The position numbers and the translations under genes were made by a program. A model generated the notes under the pieces. That model made no database searches and was not told where the DNA came from. It saw only the letters and a program-made list of their open reading frames with translations. Positions 7,854 through 16,042 of a stretch of 56,674 bases of DNA are shown one piece after another (within the stretch, counting starts at the first letter, position 1; every line of letters begins with the position of its first letter). Source of the stretch: Acidobacteriota bacterium (lineage in GTDB: Bacteria; Acidobacteriota; Terriglobia; Acidiferrales; UBA7541); the NCBI GenBank assembly GCA_016201285.1, contig JACQDE010000009.1:1-56674 (forward strand), read 5' to 3'.

Positions 7854-8482
7854 TGCAGTGTCCACTAAAGGAAGATTGTCCAAAAGAGCAAATCAGCAAG
7901 AGGGTTGTTCAATCGCGTCTCCTTCTTGGCGAAGGGCCGGACGAGAAGAACTTCTTCGAAGCCTTTCTTCGCTTCCTCGGCATCAAGGGTATCCAGCCGA
8001 TGCAATACGGAGGCAAGAACGCGCTGCTCGGCTTTTTGGAGTTGGTCACGAAAAGCCAACCAGAGTTCATGCAAGTTACCCACCTGGCGATTACGGCCGA
8101 TGCCAACGGCAACGAATCGGGCACCCTAGCATCGTTGCGGGAGGCTTTCGGGCGATTTGGGATGCCAATTCCCGACGATCGGAGATTCGCAACGAACGGG
8201 CATATCACGACGGGAATGTTTGTTGTTCGGGATCGCTTAGAAACTGTCTGCCTTAATTCTCTGCGGGGGCAGGCTGCTGAGCGATGCATTGAGCAGTATC
8301 TGGAATGTGTGGGCTATGGGGCATCTCCTGGGAATCGCGAAAAAGCAAAGTCTCGTGTTTATCTGAGCTGCAAAGATAACTCAACTCTCAGTTTGGGAGT
8401 GGCCGCTCTAAAGGGATACTGGGACTACCAAAATCAAGCATTTGACGATATTCGTTCGTTTCTTCAGGAACTTGCGAGGTAG
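7853..8482 (+). CDS. DUF3226 / TOPRIM-like protein (putative effector)
   Basis: This 209-residue protein starts MQCPLKEDCP at an ATG whose A is the last base of the upstream TAA, so the two genes are translationally coupled. EGPDEKNFFEAFL near residues 27-39 matches the Glu-bearing first TOPRIM motif, and LAITADANGN near 80 the second acidic motif. This pattern fits DUF3226, a family with a TOPRIM-like fold. TOPRIM partners of AAA proteins in OLD and PARIS systems act as nucleases on DNA or tRNA; a similar role here is inference. Low GC, like its partner. Confidence 0.78.
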   Translation: MQCPLKEDCPKEQISKRVVQSRLLLGEGPDEKNFFEAFLRFLGIKGIQPMQYGGKNALLGFLELVTKSQPEFMQVTHLAITADANGNESGTLASLREAFGRFGMPIPDDRRFATNGHITTGMFVVRDRLETVCLNSLRGQAAERCIEQYLECVGYGASPGNREKAKSRVYLSCKDNSTLSLGVAALKGYWDYQNQAFDDIRSFLQELAR

Positions 8483-8537
8483 GTTTCTTCACAGACGGCA
8501 CTTGTGAGAAAATAGCCTCACTCATGAGAGCACCCGC

Positions 8538-9077
8538 ATGAGCACGTCGCTTGGCAAAAGCGTATCGCTGGAAAAGCCGGGGCAGGAGGGCCAGGCCCTT
8601 GCCGACGAGGGCATCCTTTTCGCCTCGCTCGACAAGGTGGTCAACTGGGCGCGTAAGAGTTCCATCTGGCCGTTTTCGTTTGGCCTGGCCTGCTGCGCCA
8701 TCGAGATGATGTCCATGGCCGCCTCGCGCTTCGACGTCGCCCGCTTCGGCGCCGAAGTGTTCCGCGGCTCCCCGCGCCAGGCGGATCTGATGATTATCGC
8801 CGGTCGCGTCTCGCAGAAAATGGCGCCGGTCATCAAGCAGCTCTACGATCAAATGCCCGAGCCCAAGTGGGTGATCTCGATGGGGGCCTGTGCCACCTCC
8901 GGCGGCGTCTTCAATAACTACGCCATCGTCCAGGGCGTCAACCAGGTGATCCCCATTGACGTGTACGTTCCCGGCTGCCCCCCGCGCCCCGAGGCGCTCC
9001 TCTACGCGATTCTCCAACTGCAGAAGAAAATCGAATCCGAGCGCGGCAGCTTCCGCAAATCACTGAATCTCGCCTGA
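8538..9077 (+). CDS. nuoB: NADH-quinone oxidoreductase subunit B, standalone
   Basis: NuoB carries the terminal 4Fe-4S cluster N2 of complex I, passing electrons to quinone at the membrane interface. All ligand motifs are present: Cys52-Cys53 in LACCAIE, Cys118 in MGACATSGG, and Cys147 in PGCPPRPE. At 179 residues it is of usual length, with a somewhat long N-terminal extension. No other nuo gene is in the window, so it is either a separated member of a split complex I operon or an extra copy. It directly follows the ATPase/DUF3226 islet, and GC content returns to normal here. Confidence 0.93.
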   Translation: MSTSLGKSVSLEKPGQEGQALADEGILFASLDKVVNWARKSSIWPFSFGLACCAIEMMSMAASRFDVARFGAEVFRGSPRQADLMIIAGRVSQKMAPVIKQLYDQMPEPKWVISMGACATSGGVFNNYAIVQGVNQVIPIDVYVPGCPPRPEALLYAILQLQKKIESERGSFRKSLNLA

Positions 9078-9095
9078 GCGCACTCCCACCCTTTT

Positions 9096-9127
9096 GTCAT
9101 TCTGAGCGAAGCGAAGAATCTGCTTTT
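9096..9127 (+). repeat. family A interspersed repeat, copy 2
   Basis: GTCATTCTGAG, then a short CGAAGCG middle, then AAGAATCTGCTTTT. It lies between the convergent nuoB and ygfZ-like genes. Confidence 0.7.
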
Positions 9128-9171
9128 GCTTTCTTTGGCTCGTCGCAAAACTAGCATTAGCACGAGCCGCG

Positions 9172-10227
9172 TCAGGTCACTTCCGCCTCGCCGCCGCTCC
9201 ACTCGAGCAGGCTTCCGGTCCCGGCGGATTCGCGGCGGACGTAGGCCATGCCGAGCACGCGCCCCAACTGCGGCGAATACGCCGCGCTCGTCACCGCGCC
9301 GGCTTCCTGCTTGCCCGCGAAGAGTTTTGTGCCGCCGGGCGGCAGCTCCATCCCCAGAAACTGCAACCGCACGCGCCGCCGGTTCACGTGCCCCCGCGAG
9401 CGCACCCGCTCGACGATCTCCTGCCCCGTGTAGCAGCCCTTCGTGTAGCTGATGTGGCTCGTTTCCAGCCCCGCTTCGTGCGGAATCATTTTGTCGTCGA
9501 AGTCGTAACCAAACCAGGGAATGCCCGCCTCCAAGCGCAGCGCGTTGAGCGCCTGATAACCGACAGGCCCGCCACCGCGCGCTCGCACCGCCCGCAGCAG
9601 CGCCGTCCACAGCGCCGCTAGCTGTTCGCGCGGGGCGATGAACTCCGCTCCTGTTTCGCCAAAGTGCGTTGCGCGAATCACCCGGCAGGAAATACCACCC
9701 ACCGAAGCCTCGGCGTGGCTATGCTCCATCATTGCATCCAGCTTGACGCCGCTTAGCTCCGCCAGCGCTGGCCCCGCCGCCGGACCTTCCATCGCGATGC
9801 TTCCCAGCCGCTCCGTTTCGTCGGTCAGCGTCACGTCGTCCATGATGATGAATTTGTCCAGCGTCTCGACCGTGCGCTGCTGCACGCCGCGGTGGAAAAT
9901 GGCCAGCAGCCGGTCGGCCAGCGCGAGGCAGCGGATTTCCGCCAGGATGTGTCCCTGCGGATTCAGCAGCAGGCCGATGGCGCCTTGCCCATCGGTGACG
10001 TCGTTCACGTTGCAGGTCAGCACCGCGTTCAGGTAGCGCACACGATCCGGTCCAGTGAACGCGGCGACCGCATGGTAATTCGTATCGAAGAGCGCCACGC
10101 TTTCCCGCGCCGTCCGGCATTCGACGGCCGGGTTCGTATAGCGTTCGGGCAGAACGCAGTCGAAGAAAGCGCCGAAGGTAGCGCCCAGCTCTTCGTGCTG
10201 CTTGCGAAGTAGAGTTTCTGCCGGCAT
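9172..10227 (-). CDS. YgfZ/GcvT-family folate-binding protein
   Basis: This protein has the aminomethyltransferase (GcvT) fold, but the conserved KGCYTGQE motif (about residue 270) marks it as YgfZ/IbaG-type, a tetrahydrofolate-dependent factor in Fe-S cluster assembly and repair, not a glycine cleavage enzyme. Other supports are LFDTNYHAV near 60, YLNAVLTCNVN near 80, and GYQALNALRLEAGIP near 230. I chose the ATG at 10227 (MPAETLL, 351 aa), which has GGGAG about 12 bases upstream; a GTG at 10263 would add 12 residues. It is tail to tail with nuoB. Confidence 0.85.
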   Translation of the reverse strand: MPAETLLRKQHEELGATFGAFFDCVLPERYTNPAVECRTARESVALFDTNYHAVAAFTGPDRVRYLNAVLTCNVNDVTDGQGAIGLLLNPQGHILAEIRCLALADRLLAIFHRGVQQRTVETLDKFIIMDDVTLTDETERLGSIAMEGPAAGPALAELSGVKLDAMMEHSHAEASVGGISCRVIRATHFGETGAEFIAPREQLAALWTALLRAVRARGGGPVGYQALNALRLEAGIPWFGYDFDDKMIPHEAGLETSHISYTKGCYTGQEIVERVRSRGHVNRRRVRLQFLGMELPPGGTKLFAGKQEAGAVTSAAYSPQLGRVLGMAYVRRESAGTGSLLEWSGGEAEVT

Positions 10228-10308
10228 GTGGTAACGCAGCTCCCGGATCGTGAGGCCGGTCACATCTTATCAGAGCGCGGCCGGGTGCGCGTTTGGCGCG
10301 TTTCTTGA

Positions 10309-10317
10309 TGCTATACT
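10309..10317 (+). promoter_or_regulatory. extended -10 promoter, predicted leaderless start
   Basis: TGC-TATACT at 10309-10317 is an extended -10 element. The ATG at 10326 lies nine bases later, about where transcription would begin, and has no ribosome binding site. No good -35 box is visible. Confidence 0.5.
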
Positions 10318-10325
10318 GCGTGCAA

Positions 10326-11021
10326 ATGGGCGATGCGCTGATTCACGAAGTCCTTCCGGTGGGCTGGCTGCAGTGCAATTGTTCCGTGGTCGGCGACCCG
10401 GAAACGCGCGAAGCCATCGTGCTCGATCCCGGCGATGACGTCGAACGCATCCAGGAAATCCTCGCGCGCCACCGCCTCACCGTGCGCGCCATCGTCAACA
10501 CGCACGCTCACATAGACCACGTCGGCGGCCTGCGCAAGCTCCACGACCTCACCGGCGCGCCCGTCCTGATGCACAGCGAAGATCTCGAGCTCTACCGCGG
10601 TCTGGAGATTCAGGCCGCGTGGATTGGCATGCCCGTTCCTGAAATCGCCAGCGTGGACGGGCTGCTGCGCGAAGGCGATCAGGTGCGCTGGGGGCGCTAC
10701 GCCGCGCACGTCATCCACACTCCCGGCCACACGCCGGGCAGCGTTTGCCTCCATTTGCCCTCTTGTGGAGAGCGCAGCCTAACCGCCGCAGGGGAGGGAA
10801 CTGCCGGCGACGGCGGAAGACTCTTTGCCGGAGACACGCTTTTCGCCGGCAGCATCGGCCGCACCGACCTTTGGGGTGGCTCGTTCGAACAAATCATGCG
10901 CTCGTTGCAGACCAGGCTTCTGGCCCTTCCCGACGACACCCTCGTCTTCCCCGGCCACGGCCCCGCCACCACGATCGGCCGCGAGCGCGCCTCCAATCCC
11001 TTTCTTCGCGCCTCGAAATGA
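10326..11021 (+). CDS. metallo-beta-lactamase fold hydrolase, glyoxalase II-like
   Basis: This 231-residue protein has the metal-binding motif HAHIDH at residues 60-65, further His in HTPGHTPG near 139, Asp in FAGDTLFAG near 175, and a last His in FPGHGP near 210, the full set for a binuclear metal site. WLQCNCSVVGDP and LDPGDD are typical of the glyoxalase II-like/YcbL group, which hydrolyse thioesters such as hydroxyacylglutathione; in a bacillithiol organism the thiol may differ. An insertion near 146-165 (SCGERSLTAAG) is unusual. Start chosen at MGDAL because of the promoter position; upstream TTG or ATG codons are less likely. Confidence 0.82.
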   Translation: MGDALIHEVLPVGWLQCNCSVVGDPETREAIVLDPGDDVERIQEILARHRLTVRAIVNTHAHIDHVGGLRKLHDLTGAPVLMHSEDLELYRGLEIQAAWIGMPVPEIASVDGLLREGDQVRWGRYAAHVIHTPGHTPGSVCLHLPSCGERSLTAAGEGTAGDGGRLFAGDTLFAGSIGRTDLWGGSFEQIMRSLQTRLLALPDDTLVFPGHGPATTIGRERASNPFLRASK

Positions 11022-11023
11022 CC

Positions 11024-11066
11024 GTCATCCTGAGTCCGCGCAAGCGGACGAAGGATCTGCATTTTT
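11024..11066 (+). repeat. family A interspersed repeat, copy 3
   Basis: GTCATCCTGAG then TCCGC (11035-11039) pairing with GCGGA (11044-11048), then CGAAGGATCTGC. It begins two bases after the stop of the metallo-hydrolase. Confidence 0.72.
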
Positions 11067-11192
11067 CTGACACCTCGCACCAGTCCGGCTCTGCCGGGAA
11101 TTGCGGTGCTCCTCTTGGCTCTCGCAGGGATGTACTCAGCGTATCGGGACTCCGCGGGAGCTGCAACCATCGGCGCGCTTCTTGCGTCCTGA
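11067..11192 (+). pseudogene. possible remnant of a membrane protein C-terminus
   Basis: In the 11,067-11,416 gap one frame reads a proline/alanine stretch, then a hydrophobic run (IAVLLLALAGMY) and a small polar tail ending in TGA at 11190-11192. It has no proper start or ribosome binding site. It may be the tail of a degraded membrane protein or a chance open frame. The rest of the gap (11,193-11,416) shows nothing I can name. Confidence 0.2.
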
Positions 11193-11416
11193 CGCCTCGG
11201 CTGGACATGTTGCGCGGATGGAACATTCAGGGGCGTCCCGCTTTACTGCCGGTTTTCGCGGGCAGATAATCCGGCCTGATTCGCAGCCCCGTTGTGAGGC
11301 GGTGCGCAGCATCGGTGTCCCCGATGCTCCATCGTCGGTTCGACGAGCCCGTTTCTCGTTGTGAGGTCGGCATGAGGCACGCTGATTTAGTGCGGTATCC
11401 GCGAAAGGGCAGAACG

Positions 11417-11932
11417 ATGAGATCCTCGCAGATCGTTTTCGGCGAGCGCCAGCATCTGCTGCGTGTGCTCGATTCCCTGGAGCATACGCGGATGCCCGCA
11501 AGCCGTCTGAACCAGGAGCGCCGCTCGCTCGAAGAGCTGATCCACGCGCGCACCGTGGAGCTGAACCGGATCAACAACGGCTGGGACCAGAAGGTCGGCG
11601 TCGTCCTGCATTCGGATACGACTGCGCAGGTTCTCGAACAGCTCGCCCGTGAGGCGCCCAGGGAGGATTTCTACTTACTGCGCCTGATCAGCGAGCATCC
11701 CAAGGTATCCGCGAAGACCCTCAGCCGCCTCGGCCGGCACTCCTACTCGGCCATCCGCGAGAACGTTGCCCGCCACCCCAATACCGACGCGGCCACGCTT
11801 CGCCGCTTGAGTGCGGATCGCACCCAGCCGCTCTGGTATCTGGTGGCCTTCAACCCCAACACGCCCGCCCCCCTCAAGCGAAAATTGCAGGAGCGCATGC
11901 GAAAGCTCGGACATAACCCCGAATCGAAGTAG
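11417..11932 (+). CDS. protein with C-terminal leucine-rich-variant (LRV-like) repeats
   Basis: This 171-residue soluble protein has a helical, charged N-terminal part (to about residue 70) followed by short helical repeats. LSRLGRHSYSAIRENVARHP and the following LRRLSADRTQPLWYLVAFNP each follow the LRV pattern L..L..d....vr..vA.Np. Such repeats form a solenoid for protein binding; in some bacteria they accompany Fe-S proteins. Function unknown. The start MRSSQIVF at 11417 has AAAGGG about seven bases upstream; the open frame extends further but without a better site. It is not clearly in an operon. Confidence 0.6.
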   Translation: MRSSQIVFGERQHLLRVLDSLEHTRMPASRLNQERRSLEELIHARTVELNRINNGWDQKVGVVLHSDTTAQVLEQLAREAPREDFYLLRLISEHPKVSAKTLSRLGRHSYSAIRENVARHPNTDAATLRRLSADRTQPLWYLVAFNPNTPAPLKRKLQERMRKLGHNPESK

Positions 11933-11944
11933 AATCCCTGCGTT

Positions 11945-11996
11945 GTCATCCTGCTTGCCCCGAGGGTAACCGAGGGGAGCGAAGCGAAGGATCTGC
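11945..11996 (+). repeat. family A interspersed repeat, copy 4 (variant)
   Basis: GTCATCCTGCTTGCC...GGGGAGCGAAGCGAAGGATCTGC, a longer variant with CCCCGAGGGTAACCGAGGGG in its centre. It lies between the LRV protein and the MocR regulator. Confidence 0.6.
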
Positions 11997-12084
11997 GGCG
12001 CATGGCTCTCCAGATCCCCGGGCCATTCAACATCGCCAAGTACTTCATCGAGCGGCCCGCGCGCGCGCACCCGCGGCGCTTCTT

Positions 12085-12109
12085 CGTAAAGACAAAATGG
12101 CTCTTTACG
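12085..12109. promoter_or_regulatory. inverted repeat upstream of the MocR/PdxR-like gene
   Basis: CGTAAAG (12085-12091) and CTTTACG (12103-12109) are perfect inverted 7-mers with 11 bases between them, 41 bases before the regulator's ATG. It may be an operator for autoregulation or a hairpin in the leader. Confidence 0.4.
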
Positions 12110-12150
12110 CCTGCCAATTCTGATGTACAGTGGCCTGCAGGATACGGCCA

Positions 12151-13689
12151 ATGCTGCCACTGCAACTGCAACCCGAAAGCCACGTCCCCCTGTACATCCA
12201 GATCCGCGACCAGATGCGCGCGCTCGTCCATTCCGGCGAATTGCGCGCGGGCGACCGCATCCCCGCCAGCCGCGAGCTGGCTACCCAGCTCGGCGTGCAC
12301 CGCACCACCGTGGCCAACGCCTACGCCGAGCTCGAGTCGGAAGGACTGATTCAGGGCCACGTCGGCCGCGGCACATTCATCCTCGCCAATTCGAAGATTG
12401 TTACCACCATGCCGTCGCCGTCCGCCTCGCGCAATGGCGGCGTGCGCTGGGAATCGCTGTTTGCCGACGAGCGCGGCGAGGAAGCCTTGAGCCGCCTGCT
12501 GCCCGACGTCCCCGGCAAAGCCATTTCCTTCGCCACCGCCATGCCCGCCGGAGAGTTTTTCCCCGTGGAGGAGTTCAAGGCCTGCTGCAACGCCGCCCTG
12601 CACCGCGAGGGCGGCAAAATCCTTCAACTCGGCGCCTCCGACGGCTACGCCCCGCTCAAGGAAGTGCTCTGCGAATTGCTTCGCGCCGACGGCATCCCCG
12701 CGCGCGACTCGCAACTCCTCGTCACCGGCGGCTGCCAGCAGTCCCTCGATCTGCTCTGCAAGGCGTTTCTCCGCCCGGGCGACGCGGTGATCATGGAAAA
12801 TCCCACGTATCCCGGCGCGATCGCCATTTTTGCCGGCGCCCGCGTGCACTGCCTCGGCGTGCCTGTACACACCGACGCGCGGCGCCACGGCTATGTTGGC
12901 GTGGACGTGGAAGCTCTCGAAGCCGCGCTGGTCCAGAACCGCGTGAAGATGATTTTGCTCACGCCCGATTTTCAGAATCCCACCGGCACCACGCTACCCA
13001 TCGCCGAGCGCCGCCGCTTGCTGGACATCGCCTCGAAGCATCAGGTTCCCGTCGTCGAGGATCACATCTACGCCCGCCTCCACTTGCGCGGAGAAAGTGT
13101 TCCCTCGCTGCGCGCCCTCGACCGCCACGGCGTGGTCATTCAAATTGACAGCTTTTCGAAGATCGCTTTCCCGGGGCTGCGCGTCGGCTGGTGCGTCGCG
13201 CCGGAAAGCGTCATCGAGCGCCTTCGCCTGGTGAAGCAGGCCACCGACCTGCACACCGACCAGCTCGCGCAAGCCGCGCTGGCCGAGTTCTGCCGCCGCG
13301 GCCATCTGACGCGCCATCTGGCGAAAATGAAGAAAGTGTACGGCACCCGCCTGGCCATCCTCGAATCCTCGCTCGAGGAGCATATGCCCGACGGCACCAC
13401 TTGGACGCGTCCCGAAGGCGGCATGTGCCTCTGGGTCACGCTGCCGCCCGGCTTCGACGCCAGCGAGCTGCTCATCCACACGCGCGAGCAGGGGATTCTC
13501 TTCGCGCCGGGGCGGTATTTTTGTTTTCAGAATCCCGTGCCCAACACGCTGCGCCTGAGTTTTGCCAGCCTCGACGAGCGCAAGATCACCCGCGGCGTGG
13601 CCATGCTCGGTGAAGTGTTGCGCGCGGAGATGCGCAAGCGCCAGCGCGGCGCGCGGCAGGTCGCCGCCGGCCGCGTGGCTTTCATTTGA
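12151..13689 (+). CDS. MocR-family GntR/aminotransferase regulator, PdxR-like
   Basis: This 512-residue protein joins an N-terminal winged-helix GntR domain (residues about 5-75: YIQIRDQMR, GDRIPASRELATQLGVHRTTVANAYAEL split over the helix-turn-helix) to a class I aminotransferase-like domain that binds PLP through the Lys in SFSKIAFPGLRVGW (about residue 337). MocR regulators such as PdxR sense PLP and control pdxST. Here pdxS starts about 100 bases downstream on the same strand, which supports a PdxR role. The ATG at 12151 (MLPLQLQPE) fits the family start; a GTG seven codons upstream is possible. A catalytic aminotransferase role is not excluded. Confidence 0.83.
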   Translation: MLPLQLQPESHVPLYIQIRDQMRALVHSGELRAGDRIPASRELATQLGVHRTTVANAYAELESEGLIQGHVGRGTFILANSKIVTTMPSPSASRNGGVRWESLFADERGEEALSRLLPDVPGKAISFATAMPAGEFFPVEEFKACCNAALHREGGKILQLGASDGYAPLKEVLCELLRADGIPARDSQLLVTGGCQQSLDLLCKAFLRPGDAVIMENPTYPGAIAIFAGARVHCLGVPVHTDARRHGYVGVDVEALEAALVQNRVKMILLTPDFQNPTGTTLPIAERRRLLDIASKHQVPVVEDHIYARLHLRGESVPSLRALDRHGVVIQIDSFSKIAFPGLRVGWCVAPESVIERLRLVKQATDLHTDQLAQAALAEFCRRGHLTRHLAKMKKVYGTRLAILESSLEEHMPDGTTWTRPEGGMCLWVTLPPGFDASELLIHTREQGILFAPGRYFCFQNPVPNTLRLSFASLDERKITRGVAMLGEVLRAEMRKRQRGARQVAAGRVAFI

Positions 13690-13691
13690 CA

Positions 13692-13757
13692 CTGTGGTAG
13701 CGCAGGCACTCTTGCCTGTGCCCCCAGCAAGCACTGCCAGGGGTGGCGGTGCCACAA
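13692..13757. repeat. family B-like palindromes before pdxS
   Basis: GTAGCGCAGGCA-CTCT-TGCCTGTGC is a hairpin, followed by AGCACTGCCAGGGGTGGCGGTGCC. It separates the regulator stop from the pdxS ribosome binding site (AAGGAG). Confidence 0.5.
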
Positions 13758-13785
13758 TTTCGAAGTCGTAGCCAAGGAGATCACC

Positions 13786-14676
13786 ATGTCATTTATGCAA
13801 GACAATCAGTGGCGCGTGAAAGTCGGCCTCGCGGAGATGCTCAAGGGCGGCGTCATCATGGACGTCACCAACGCCGAGCAGGCCCGCATTGCTGAGCAGG
13901 CCGGCGCCTGCGCCGTCATGGCGCTCGAGCGCGTCCCCGCCGACATCCGCAAGGAAGGCGGCGTGGCCCGCATGGCCGCGCCGAAAATCATCCGCGAGAT
14001 CATGGCGACCGTGTCCATCCCGGTGATGGCCAAGGTGCGCATCGGACACTTTGCCGAGGCCCAGGTGCTCCAGGCGCTCGAAGTGGATTTCATTGACGAA
14101 AGCGAAGTGCTCACCCCGGCCGACGACGCCAACCACGTCTGGAAACACGATTTCCGCGTGCCCTTCGTTTGCGGCGCGCGCAACCTCGGCGAGGCCCTGC
14201 GCCGCATCGCCGAAGGCGCGGCCATGATCCGCACCAAGGGCGAAGCCGGCTCCGGCAATATCGTCGAGGCCGTGCGCCACATGCGCACCATCATCAGCCA
14301 GATGCGCACGCTCACCACGCGCCGCAGCGATGAATTGGTCCACGACTCGAAAGAACTGGGCGCGCCGCTCGAGCTGGTCCGCTGGGTCGCGGAAAACGGC
14401 AAGCTGCCCGTGCCGAATTTCTCCGCCGGCGGCATCGCCACCCCGGCTGACGCCGCCCTGGTCATGCAGCTTGGCGCCGAAACCGTGTTCGTCGGCTCCG
14501 GCGTCTTCAAGTCCAGCGACCCGGCCGTGCGCGCGCGCGCCATTGTCAAGGCCACCACGCATTTCAATGACCCGAAAGTAGTGCTCGAGGCCTCCGAGGA
14601 ACTTGGCGAGGCCATGAAGGGACTCGACATCCGGCAGCTCGACGAAAAGGAACTCCTCCAAACCCGCGGCTGGTAA
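13786..14676 (+). CDS. pdxS: pyridoxal 5'-phosphate synthase, synthase subunit PdxS
   Basis: PdxS condenses ribose 5-phosphate, glyceraldehyde 3-phosphate and ammonia from PdxT to make PLP. The 296-residue protein is full length and near canonical: [17 protein letters not shown] at the start, the first catalytic Lys in [14 protein letters not shown] (about 81), [10 protein letters not shown] near 147, and [20 protein letters not shown] near 208. AAGGAG lies six bases before the ATG. A 97-bp tandem repeat separates it from pdxT, so the pair may be one operon with an unusual spacer. Confidence 0.96.
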   Translation: MSFMQDNQWRVKVGLAEMLKGGVIMDVTNAEQARIAEQAGACAVMALERVPADIRKEGGVARMAAPKIIREIMATVSIPVMAKVRIGHFAEAQVLQALEVDFIDESEVLTPADDANHVWKHDFRVPFVCGARNLGEALRRIAEGAAMIRTKGEAGSGNIVEAVRHMRTIISQMRTLTTRRSDELVHDSKELGAPLELVRWVAENGKLPVPNFSAGGIATPADAALVMQLGAETVFVGSGVFKSSDPAVRARAIVKATTHFNDPKVVLEASEELGEAMKGLDIRQLDEKELLQTRGW

Positions 14677-14677
14677 C

Positions 14678-14871
14678 GTAGCGGCCGCCTTCGCGCGGCC
14701 ATTTGTAGCCCGCCTCTTTAGAGGCGGGGGTTTGTAGGGGCGGGCTTTAGCCCCGCCCGCGTTTCGTTGAAATCGTAGCGGCCGCCTTCGCGCGGCCATT
14801 TGTAGCCCGCCTCTTTAGAGGCGGGGGTTTGTAGGGGCGGGCTTTAGCCCCGCCTGCGTTTCGTTGAAATC
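14678..14871. repeat. 97-bp tandem duplication of a structured spacer
   Basis: Units 14678-14774 and 14775-14871 are identical except for one C/T difference near their ends. Each unit holds three palindromes: GCGGCCGCC..., CCCGCCTC-TTTA-GAGGCGGG, and GGGGC GGGCTTTAGCCC GCCCC-like. A partial third start (GTAGCGGCC) follows at 14872. The element lies wholly between pdxS and pdxT. Confidence 0.9.
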
Positions 14872-14940
14872 GTAGCGGCCACCTCACGCCCTGAGCGAAG
14901 CCGAAGGGTCAGGCGGGCATTTATCGCAATGGTTGCGCAA

Positions 14941-15525
14941 ATGAAAATCGGTATCCTCGCCGTTCAGGGCGACTTCGACGCTCACGCCGCGGTGATCGCC
15001 AGACTGGGCGCCGAACCCGTGCTCGTCCGCGTGCCCGCCGATCTGGCCGGCGTCGAGGGCATCATCCTGCCCGGCGGGGAGAGCACCACGCAGCTCCACT
15101 TCTTGAAGGAAGAAGGGCTGAAGGATGCACTGGAAAAATTTGCCGCTCGCGGCGGCGCATTCTTCGGCACCTGCGCCGGAGCCATCCTGCTGGCCCGCGA
15201 GGTGCGCAACCCCGCCCAGGAATCTCTGGGATTTGCGGACTTGGTGGTCGCCCGCAACGCCTACGGCCGCCAGCTCTCCAGCCACGTCCGCTTCGGCCCC
15301 TGCAAGCTGAAGGCGGAGCCGCTCGAAATGGTTTTTATCCGCGCGCCCATCATCGAGCAGCAAGGCAGCGGCGTGGAAGTGCTCGCCGAAGCGGAGGGCC
15401 ATCCGGTGCTGGTCCGCCAGGGACGCGTGCTCGTCGCCACGTTCCATCCCGAGCTGACTGGCGATACCACCGTCCACGAATACTTTCTGAAACTCGTCCG
15501 CAACGGCGACCGTACCGCTTTGTAA
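14941..15525 (+). CDS. pdxT: pyridoxal 5'-phosphate synthase, glutaminase subunit PdxT
   Basis: PdxT releases ammonia from glutamine and channels it to PdxS. This class I glutamine amidotransferase has LPGGEST at about 43-49, the nucleophile Cys78 in FFGTCAG, and His169/Glu171 in TFHPEL, the complete triad. I prefer the ATG at 14941 (MKIGILAVQG), the usual family start; an ATG four codons earlier (14929) is possible, and neither has a clear ribosome binding site. Length 194 residues is normal. Confidence 0.94.
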   Translation: MKIGILAVQGDFDAHAAVIARLGAEPVLVRVPADLAGVEGIILPGGESTTQLHFLKEEGLKDALEKFAARGGAFFGTCAGAILLAREVRNPAQESLGFADLVVARNAYGRQLSSHVRFGPCKLKAEPLEMVFIRAPIIEQQGSGVEVLAEAEGHPVLVRQGRVLVATFHPELTGDTTVHEYFLKLVRNGDRTAL

Positions 15526-15600
15526 CGCCGGCTTCCAGCTTGTCCTGAGCGAAGCGAAGGGCCGGTGGTTTTGGTGTACCGCCGGCTTCTGGCCGGCGCA
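15526..15600. repeat. family B-like repeats with CCTGAGCGAAGCGAAGGG core
   Basis: GCCGGC-rich inverted segments surround TGTCCTGAGCGAAGCGAAGGG. The same core occurs at about 14,890 and 50,582. It fills the gap before the phosphatase gene. Confidence 0.5.
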
Positions 15601-15613
15601 ATGCTTCTGCTCT

Positions 15614-16042
15614 ATGCCGCAACCAAAGAGAGTTCTCTTCGTTTGTATCGGCAACACCTGCCGCAGCCAGATGGCGGAGGCGCTGGCGCGCCACTCCGCT
15701 TCCGATGTCATCGAAGCCGCCAGCGCCGGCCTTTCCCCATTCGGAAAAATTGTCGAGCCCACCCGGCAAACCCTCCTCGAACGCGGCGTCCGCGTGGACG
15801 GCCAGTTCTCCAAGGGCCTGCGCGAAGTCGAGCCCGACTCCTTCCACCTCATCGTCAACATGACCGGCATGCCCGGCCGCGCGCTCTTCCCCGGCGCTAA
15901 CGTCGTGGATTGGGATATCGCCGACCCCTACGGTGAAGACATGCTCCTCTACCGCCAGATCTGCGACGAAATCGAAGAGCACCTCAACGTACTAGTCGCG
16001 GAGCTGCGGAGCGGTGGGCGCCGCTCGGGAGGAAGCCCATGA
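15614..16042 (+). CDS. low-molecular-weight protein-tyrosine-phosphatase / arsenate-reductase-like
   Basis: This 142-residue protein has the LMW phosphatase loop CIGNTCR at residues 11-17 (Cx5R, nucleophile Cys11 and Arg17) and the general-acid Asp in ADPYGED near 100. Such enzymes dephosphorylate phosphotyrosine; related thioredoxin-type ArsC reduces arsenate but needs extra Cys residues that are not seen here. IVEPTRQTLLERGV is typical of bacterial Wzb/ArsC-like forms. Its stop overlaps the next start (ATGA), so the two are translationally coupled. Confidence 0.82.
   Translation: MPQPKRVLFVCIGNTCRSQMAEALARHSASDVIEAASAGLSPFGKIVEPTRQTLLERGVRVDGQFSKGLREVEPDSFHLIVNMTGMPGRALFPGANVVDWDIADPYGEDMLLYRQICDEIEEHLNVLVAELRSGGRRSGGSP

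Noticed and set aside
6783..8482. Identification of the ATPase/DUF3226 pair as the known PARIS or Gabija system
   Set aside because: PARIS uses a DUF4435 protein and Gabija fuses ATPase and TOPRIM with a helicase partner; neither layout is seen here, so I keep it as a separate candidate.
9172..10227. Glycine cleavage T protein
   Set aside because: KGCYTGQE marks the YgfZ group, and no gcvH or gcvP gene is near.
13692..13785. Riboswitch upstream of pdxS
   Set aside because: The structure present is the interspersed palindrome family; no conserved riboswitch core was recognised.
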